This document shows positions 58,501 to 64,000 of a stretch of 64,000 nt of DNA, piece after piece (positions within the stretch are counted from its first letter, which is position 1; every line of letters begins with the position of its first letter). The stretch covers positions 992,001 through 1,056,000 of the forward strand of contig JAGTXK010000239.1 in NCBI GenBank assembly GCA_019096195.1, read 5' to 3'. Both the position numbers and the translations under genes were made by a program. The notes beneath the pieces are model-generated. The model worked only from the letters and a program-made list of their open reading frames with translations. It searched no databases and was not told the DNA's origin. Source of the DNA: Boletus sp. NGJ (Eukaryota; Basidiomycota; Agaricomycetes; Boletales; Boletaceae).

Positions 58501-59475
58501 GGGGGTGTAAGTGGTGACGCCCATGTTGAGCTGGGCTGGTTGACCGTATGGCTGGTGGTAGGGGGTGAAACGGACGGTGTTTCCATGCATGTCGAACTGG
58601 GGGTCGGTTTCGGCAGGAGGAGCTTCACGGAGACATAGACCACAGAACGAGTTTTTACGGTGATCGCGGCAGAGAGCGATGGAGCCCAGTGTTGGAGTTA
58701 TGTGGGTTCTCCTTGCGACAGCAAGCCCGACGGAAGAGAAGGGGGAGTTAATTCGACAGACAAAGCAAGAGCGGGCGGTCATTTGACGAAAGTGACGAAA
58801 GGGGGATATTCGATATGGGAGCTGAAGATGAGCAGGGGCAGCACCGCCTGCTGCGCCGGAAAGCGGAGGTTGGGGACGGACGTATTGATAATGGGCGAGA
58901 ACGTCATGGGGATCGAGGACGGCACAGGCCTTGTTCCAAAACAAGTGTGTCTCGACTGGGACACGAATAGGAGAAAAGGATAAGCGCGTCTGGAAGAGGA
59001 AAAGGGCAAACGGGTACATACGCGCTGCCGCCCAGGTTGGGGTGACCTGCATGAGCTTTTCGAGAGCAATTGCATCACGAAAGGTGGCGTAGACGATTCT
59101 GGGATGCCAGAGTTCCTTTGCGTCCCAAGTGAGGGGGCAATAGCTAACAGGCTGGAGGTCGAGGAGATAGTGTGTCGCAACGGCCCTGATTATGGAGCAT
59201 TGGATATGCGGGAGGATGATGAGAGTGGCGCGGACTTACCTGACGAGTTCTGGTGGTAATTGCTGCCAAGATCTGTGGGTATACTTGCCCTTGTAGATGT
59301 GATCGCGGGGAGAGAAAGTTGAGGGTCGTTGTAGGGGCCGACGAGGAGGGGGTCAAGTGAGCCGGGTGGATTATCATTTTGGCCCGCGCAGTGTGACCTG
59401 GCCGTGATTAGCGTACGAACGACAGCCGGGGGAAATCCAGACATGCTGTGACGACGTCGTGTCACAGCCATCACA
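55592..59475 (-). CDS. Large F-box-type protein, conserved in mushroom fungi
   Basis: Minus strand. An exon around 59,290-59,230 holds an F-box-like core, YTHRSWQQLPPELVR. The next exon (about 59,190-59,055) continues THYLLDLQPVSYCPLTWDAK and WHPRIVYATFRDAIALEKLM. A long exon (59,052-57,644) starts VTPTWAAARMYPFAL, has a Cys-rich part (SCFVCRINSP, CRDHRKNSFCGLCLREAP, CRSCRSEWLWQRI; possible metal site), WETRQTVDAFIDLGEGSISE, then an acidic Ser-rich tail region. After a short intron (about 57,643-57,601) come AVHPCPWTVTSSSV and CEQAYHAYQKQLRLILLPAM, and a mixed-charge linker to YIPVTLAHMPQYSLEAFKN. A later exon starts VWREACAPLYHCRCTICERA. Then follows a long Glu/Asp tract and a Ser/Thr-rich end DGLYVFEET at 55592. 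The F-box suggests a ubiquitin-ligase adaptor; target unknown. The first exon (perhaps MSGFPPAVVRTLITA, 59,445) is uncertain. The frame changes inside the Glu/Asp tract. Confidence 0.7.
56338..56500. repeat. CTC/CTT trinucleotide tract, coding for Glu/Asp
   Basis: About 160 bases of almost pure pyrimidine on the plus strand (CTC, CTT, TCATCT, TCGTCT units), GAG/GAA/GAT on the coding minus strand. It gives the acidic run of the F-box protein and is the place where its reading frame changes, either by repeat slippage or by a small intron (a GTATAT donor-like site lies inside). Confidence 0.9.
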
Positions 59476-59538
59476 CTTTCACACGGTACAGCCACAGCGC
59501 ACGGACCATCCCACCACGTGATGTGGACAATAGGGATC

Positions 59539-59553
59539 TTATCTTATCTTATC
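59539..59553 (-). promoter_or_regulatory. Three GATAA motifs in tandem
   Basis: TTATC three times without spacing (59539, 59544, 59549), i.e. three GATAA on the minus strand. It lies in the roughly 160-base gap between the divergent F-box gene and the PH-domain gene. Fungal GATA factors bind HGATAR; pairs of such sites are typical of strong targets. Function here is inferred. Confidence 0.45.
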
Positions 59554-59639
59554 TCGGACAATAGCAGTTACGTCTGATCTCGTAACCATCGACCGCATCG
59601 CCTAAATATCCGTCTCTCCCCTTCTAGAGTTCCATTTCC

Positions 59640-60882
59640 ATGGTTATCCACTGTCAAGACATTATGAGCGTCCGTTTCATCTCACACCTTTTCGTCCGTC
59701 GTAAACAATCCATGCAGGCCATGGCCCCTCCCTCCCCTGCACAATCCCTCCCTCCGCCCCCTCCCCCACCCAAAGACATCGTCTTTCCGCAGACAACCGA
59801 CACTGATCCCCCCAGGGGCGTCATGAAACCCCTCCCCATCCCCCAACACGACCACGTTATCCACCACGCCATGTCCTCTACAGATGACCATCTCCACTAC
59901 CCCGCCGCCTCCACCCCACCACCGCAAGCCCCGACCAGGGTCATCCTCCAGGGCCGCGTCGACCTCTCCCCCCGTCTTCGTCTCTCCCCCGAAGAACGCC
60001 TCAAGCGCCGAGTCTCCGCCCAACGTCGTCGAGAACGTGAAGAACAAGAAGCCCTCCGCGAAGAACAAGAACACCAAGCACGTCGAAGACGCGAGAAGGA
60101 AGAGTCAGAACAGAGGGCACGCGAAGACGAGGAACGCAGGAAGGCCATCCTCCGGGACCAGCTCCGGCAGGCTGCCGCACGCAAGGAGAGAGAAGAGCGC
60201 GAAGCCCAGTCCACCGAAGAACGTCGTCTGCATGAGATCAAGGAACGAAAACAGATGGCACACGAACGTAGATTACAGTATACCCGTGAAATGCAGAAGT
60301 GGCGACGCGAACAGATTCGTCGGGCAGAGTCCGAGTCGAGTGAAAAGGAGGAGGAACGCAAACGCTTGGCGGAAGACAGACGGTCTCGGATCGCACGCCT
60401 TAGCGAGGTAGTACTCCAGGACGGGTCCACCGAAGTATTCAACGGATGGGTTACGATACAGACACCTGACCATCTCGCGTGGAAACGTCGTTATTTCATG
60501 TTTGATCTTGCACATTCGCAGTTGTCCCTCTGCAAAAATCAGCGGGTAAGCAGGACATATCTGCCCCTGCCAGTGTATGCGCATATACTCACGTCTGTCC
60601 TGCGTCTGTCGCAGGATTCCACCCGCTCTGTGGACCTTGTTCACTTGGACGGTCGCGTCGAGAGCCTCAACGAATGGTACGAAGGCTTCGAAGAGCTGGA
60701 AGCCATCCCACACTCGCTTGCTGTCAAGTTTGTTGACGGACCCGACTTGGCTGATGTACGCAGATACCGAGCAAGACAAGGCACGTTCTGCATTCTCCCG
60801 TCTTGTCGACGCACCGTCTCACTCGCACATACAGGACAGGTTGCTCGTTCTCCTCAGTGAGGCGGCAGGCATCATCATATGA
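59640..60882 (+). CDS. PH-domain protein with long coiled coil
   Basis: Starts at 59640 (MVIHCQDIMSVRFISHLF; ATG at 59,664 and 59,712 are also possible). N-terminal part is Pro-rich (SLPPPPPPPKD). A long charged coiled coil covers about residues 115-255 (RLKRRVSAQRRREREEQEAL, REEQEHQARRRREKEESEQR, continuing to SSEKEEERKRLAEDRRSRI). A PH domain begins at about residue 265: STEVFNGWVTIQTP, WKRRYFMFDLAHSQLSLCKN. A 69-base intron (60546-60614) follows, then VDLVHLDGRVESLNEW and PHSLAVKFVDGPD. The usual PH end is found one frame over (TWLMYADTEQDKARSAFSRL, to 60882), so the frame shifts by one base near 60,745; reading on without it ends at 60860. PH domains bind phosphoinositides or proteins at membranes; the coiled coil suggests a scaffold or dimer. 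Divergent from the large F-box gene. Confidence 0.75.
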
Positions 60883-60944
60883 CGATTAGATTACTCCCTG
60901 AACCTCTTATGATTTATCTCTATGTAGCTATATTATAGTACTGT

Positions 60945-61190
60945 ATGCGTCTTTCAGGATACCCATTTCAACGAGGATTCACCATTGTTGTTGTCGTATT
61001 CTGTGTTTCATTACTCCCCTGCAAGTTGATACAGGGTAAGGTACCACCGCATGTAAACATCACGTGCGTAAGTGTTACTTCAAGTCCGACAAAGTTCGAA
61101 CGTTCAGCGGCTGTGGCTCACAAGAATGCCGTGTTGACTGCCGATCGAGCGGCTCTTGAGGCAAACAAGGCACATGCTGCAAATTTCTAA
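60945..61190 (+). CDS. Small putative secreted protein or 3' exon, unknown
   Basis: 81-codon open frame: MRLSGYPFQRGFTIVVVVFC and VSLLPCKLIQG could be a signal peptide, then a Lys/Ala-rich end (KNAVLTADRAALEANKAHAA). A CAG acceptor-like site just before GATACCC (60,959) and another at TTGATACAG (61,035) mean the end could instead be the last exon of a spliced gene. No family recognised. Confidence 0.3.
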   Translation: MRLSGYPFQRGFTIVVVVFCVSLLPCKLIQGKVPPHVNITCVSVTSSPTKFERSAAVAHKNAVLTADRAALEANKAHAANF

Positions 61191-61449
61191 TGGATATAGC
61201 TGGGATATAGGATATAGGATACATAGAATAATTCATTTCAATCCCAGCCTCCTTGTTTCAGTGGACTCCTCATTCATATCGAGCCAAGTGCAAATTCTAT
61301 CTCCGCTATACACAGCAATCACGGCACCTTAAACTGTGCACACAGAGTCACCTCACGTGATGTTGAATGAGATTTCGCATATTGCCTGAGTACAAAGTTA
61401 AGTAGAAGTAGTACAAACACAACAAACCCGCCAGTCTCCAGTAAGTACG
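61191..61449. other. Short convergent intergenic region
   Basis: Between the small plus-strand frame and the minus-strand secreted protein. A GATATAGGATATAGGATACAT mini-repeat lies at 61,204-61,224. No gene seen. Confidence 0.5.
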
Positions 61450-62589
61450 TCAAACGATCGTCACCGTCAACAATGCCACAACGCCATCCTGTGAAATACC
61501 TCAAGAAAAGCCAAGCATCAGTCCAAACGGTTGGTGAACAAAAATGAGTACACACCGTGATTGATACCATTCGAGCCAGACGCCAACAATCCTGTGATAT
61601 CCTGCGCTTGCGTGTTGTACGACACACCTCCAAAGCTCGTTGATCCTACCGCGCCTGCAACCAGGTTGTTCCTGCCAGCGTAAGTTCGGGTCAACACCAA
61701 TAGATTGCAAACCAAAGGGGAAGAGGTAATGATGGGGAACGCATGGCGTACCTGCCAGTGTCATACCCGTCCGGTTGGATATTGTGGTTGTTCGTCGCGG
61801 ACTAGTCAAACACCATTCAATATCAAAAGTGGGACATGCTGCGATGTCTGCCTTACCTCTTCCATGGATACGCTGCCGAAACGTCGATGCCACAATAAAC
61901 GATCACATTCTCTCTCTCAAAAAAAGGTACAACACCGCATCACTCACGCTAAAAACAACGCGCCACTGTTCGCCGACGGGCCGTTTTGGCGAAAGACCCT
62001 ATCCAAGAAAGTGCCGGCGATCAGCAAATCAGGATCACACCACACCACCATCCAAACACGTGAACCCACCGAAAATGATTTCCTCCAACCAGACTCTCCC
62101 AACACGTTCCGGCGATCGGATTGTCATAATCTTGACGCAACTCGATCGTCTGAGCGACTGGCCCGTTACCATCACCGAGGTTAGCCGTGAAAGCGGCCCC
62201 AATATGGATCCCGGCACATTCTGTGGAGCTGCAGGAAAGCTTTCGCTTGAGATGTTGCCCCACACCCAGACACGCCAAAAAAAAAGACAAGACGTACAAA
62301 CCAATTGCACGGGCATAGTTGACGATTCCGTCGTCCGTCAGCACAGCCGCCGAGCTTTCACCCGAGATGATGACCTGCCAGAGTGTCCTCATCAGAAAAG
62401 CGATTACTACATAAGGAGACACGGAGATCGACGAACATTCAAGGGTTCACCATAGCCATCTTGGGCGTCGAGGAGCATAGAACCGCCGCTCGCGGTAGGA
62501 GTATAGAAGGGGACGCTCTGTGCCGCGCCGAGGGTGAACAACGCTGCGAGTCCGGCCATCATGGCCAAGGTTGTCTTGAGAGCGTGCAT
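61450..62589 (-). CDS. Secreted protein, conserved in fungi, function unknown
   Basis: Eight exons that all join in phase. Exon 1 (62589-62437) encodes a signal peptide MHALKTTLAMMAGLAALFTL-GAAQ, then SVPFYTPTASGG. Exon 2 (62374-62298): VIISGESSAAVLTDDGIVNY, ARAIG. Exon 3 (from 62228): STECAGIHIGAAFTANLGDG, QTIELRQDY, GTCWESLVGGNHFR. Exon 4: VFRQNGPSANSGALFLA. Tiny exon 5: VSMEE. Exon 6: NNHNIQPDGYDTG. Exon 7: NNLVAGAVGSTSFGG, ITGLLASGSNGINHG. Exon 8: ISQDGVVALLTVTIV, stop at 61450. About 225 residues. The GGNHFR..QNG..A.SGA.F.A pattern is shared by a widespread family of fungal secreted proteins of unknown role. No membrane segment after the signal, so it is expected outside the cell. No frame break seen. 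Confidence 0.88.
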
Positions 62590-63822
62590 TTCACTGAGAA
62601 CAGAAAGAAGAGGAGTGGTTGGGCGAGGTTGAGATCGATTCCGGAGGATTATGGGCTCGAAGAACGCGACCGATATATATACTGTTATACTGTGTACCGT
62701 CTTGATGGGCTAATGGGGATCGCGTGCACGAACGTGCTCACTCCATGCTCAGACGCTTCGATCACGCATGCTTCTGAGACGTGGTACCCCAAACGGGTGG
62801 TCCCGGACAACAGGTGAGGTAGCTTGGGCCAACGTTGTCATCGTCGCACTCATCAGGCCATCCTGTGATAAACGACGTACCCCTGGGATAGCCACCGTGT
62901 CATTAATGATTGAGTGCTGATGATGGAGTAACTGAGAATAGACTAGGAGACCCACCTCAGTGACGCCGGATTGAGATCGCACTACCAATCCAGGCCCAGG
63001 AAGTGAACGCGGTAGCGTTAGCGTACTTACCCACGCGAACCGTAGCACAAATATAGTATCGCATCGTTGCTGGATTCAGTAACGTACTCCCGCAAGTCCA
63101 GCTGGGCCGGGCTGGCACATATGCCTCTCAGAACACACACTCGCCTATATATCAAACAATGAATGAGGATGCACGTGTGTCAGGATCCAAGAACATGCTC
63201 CTTGCGATGCCACTCAACCGAGTACATACCAGGTTGAAACGTGTACATGCCAGTGGGAGTATCCCAAATCCGACTTTTCTGTCATTTTAACGAGGAACCA
63301 CTACGCCGGTGTCGGACTGAACGATCAGGTCCGACGATCCTCGCTATCATGGAATGGATTCAGCATCCGAGTCGCAGCTCGCAACGCGTGGTTTGTTGTG
63401 TTATCATCGCCCTTGCTCGAAGCTTGAGTTGTCTTGAACAGCGTACGAAACTTGGACATCTGGGTTAGCTCCGCATTAACCTCGCTTTGGGGCCCGCATT
63501 TCCTAAGAGAGGAAGAAGGACTTGCCAGGAGAATGTGTTGGGACTTGCACGTTTGAAAACGTCCATGTGGTCACCGTTCACGTTCAGGCTTGTCTTGTTC
63601 CTGCCAATCAGTAAACTTGGAATGGCCCTGACAAGCCCCAGTGAGGGCCTGAAGGCCTGACGAGTGGAGAGCTGAAAATGGGGTGTCGGAGTTTGACAGT
63701 AGCAGACCTAGTCTGGTGACTAGATCCATAGAGCGGTCTGGTCACCAGAGTCAGACCAGTGAGGCTCTCTCTCAGAAAGCAAGACACCATGGTACGAGTT
63801 GTCCCCTCGTTGGTAGAGTTCC
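62590..63822. other. No gene recognised
   Basis: A CGATATATATACTGTTATACTG stretch at about 62,670 is a likely TATA region for the secreted-protein gene. The rest has short frames on both strands without family signal. Some of it may be exons of a gene running off the right edge. Confidence 0.45.
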
Positions 63823-64000
63823 TCACAACTGTTGCGACGTATAGGTGTCGGTAGGCATCTTTGACAGATATTTGGATGGAGGTTTGACGATCTCGGCACC
63901 ACGATTCGACAGCGTCTTTGTAAAGTCCAACAGGCGGCGCGGCGCACGAAGGTCATTCCTGAATATGGTTGACAGTTCCACCCAGACGATGGATATGATG
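63823..64000 (-). CDS. Possible exon of a gene beyond the right edge
   Basis: An open minus-strand frame from the window edge reads WVELSTIFRNDLRAPRRLLD, FTKTLSNRGAEIVKPPSKYL and SKMPTDTYTSQQ before a stop at 63823. The composition is protein-like and a splice donor is possible near its end. No family recognised and it is cut by the window. Confidence 0.3.
   Translation of the reverse strand, partial: IISIVWVELSTIFRNDLRAPRRLLDFTKTLSNRGAEIVKPPSKYLSKMPTDTYTSQQL

Noticed and set aside
59897-60442. 181-codon Ser/Arg-rich minus-strand frame
   Set aside because: It is the shadow of the coiled coil of the PH-domain gene, produced by its biased codons.

Overview
This window looks like nuclear DNA of a basidiomycete fungus, most likely an Agaricomycete. 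The host genes have many short introns (about 50-70 bases, GT..AG). They include fungal TIM50, two F-box proteins of mushroom-fungus type, a protein kinase joined to a P-loop GTPase, and a tandem family of WW-like membrane proteins. The transposons are also typical of this group: chromodomain Ty3/gypsy elements, KDZ (CxC2) transposases, Tc1/mariner and hAT. The genus is not proven; the WW-like membrane family recalls Rhizoctonia-type fungi.

Layout. (1) 1-11.3 kb: minus-strand tandem array of four copies of one WW-like/transmembrane gene (A cut by the window edge, B and C nearly whole, D a fragment). A small, apparently intact three-exon gene lies divergently upstream of copy B. (2) 11.3-45.9 kb: a gene-free cluster of nested transposons. 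It holds two Tc1/mariner elements, a KDZ transposase remnant, a hAT element, an IS630-like transposase cut into three pieces, three gypsy elements (E1 at 14.8-21.3 kb with both LTRs and a 5-base target duplication; E2 on the minus strand at 27.0-33.5 kb; E3 at 38.6-45.5 kb with both LTRs) and at least five LTRs without their internal region. Target duplications allow much of the order of insertion to be read. (3) 46.0-62.6 kb: a normal gene-dense stretch with TIM50, an F-box protein, tRNA-Thr(CGU), a multi-pass membrane protein, a kinase-GTPase fusion, a second tRNA-Thr(CGU), a large F-box protein, a PH-domain coiled-coil protein and a secreted protein. (4) 62.6-64 kb: mostly unassigned, with a possible exon running off the right edge.

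Working together: no metabolic cluster or operon is seen. TIM50 (mitochondrial import) is a housekeeping gene whose start lies only about 160 bases from the edge of the transposon block. The kinase-GTPase fusion and the WW-like array are the lineage-specific, fast-changing parts. Several host genes (copies of the array, the F-box gene at 48-50 kb, the membrane protein, the kinase-GTPase, the PH protein) show one apparent break in an otherwise coherent reading frame. These are either real decay or base-calling errors and cannot be told apart here.

All assignments come from reading translations, splice signals and repeats by eye; no searches were run.
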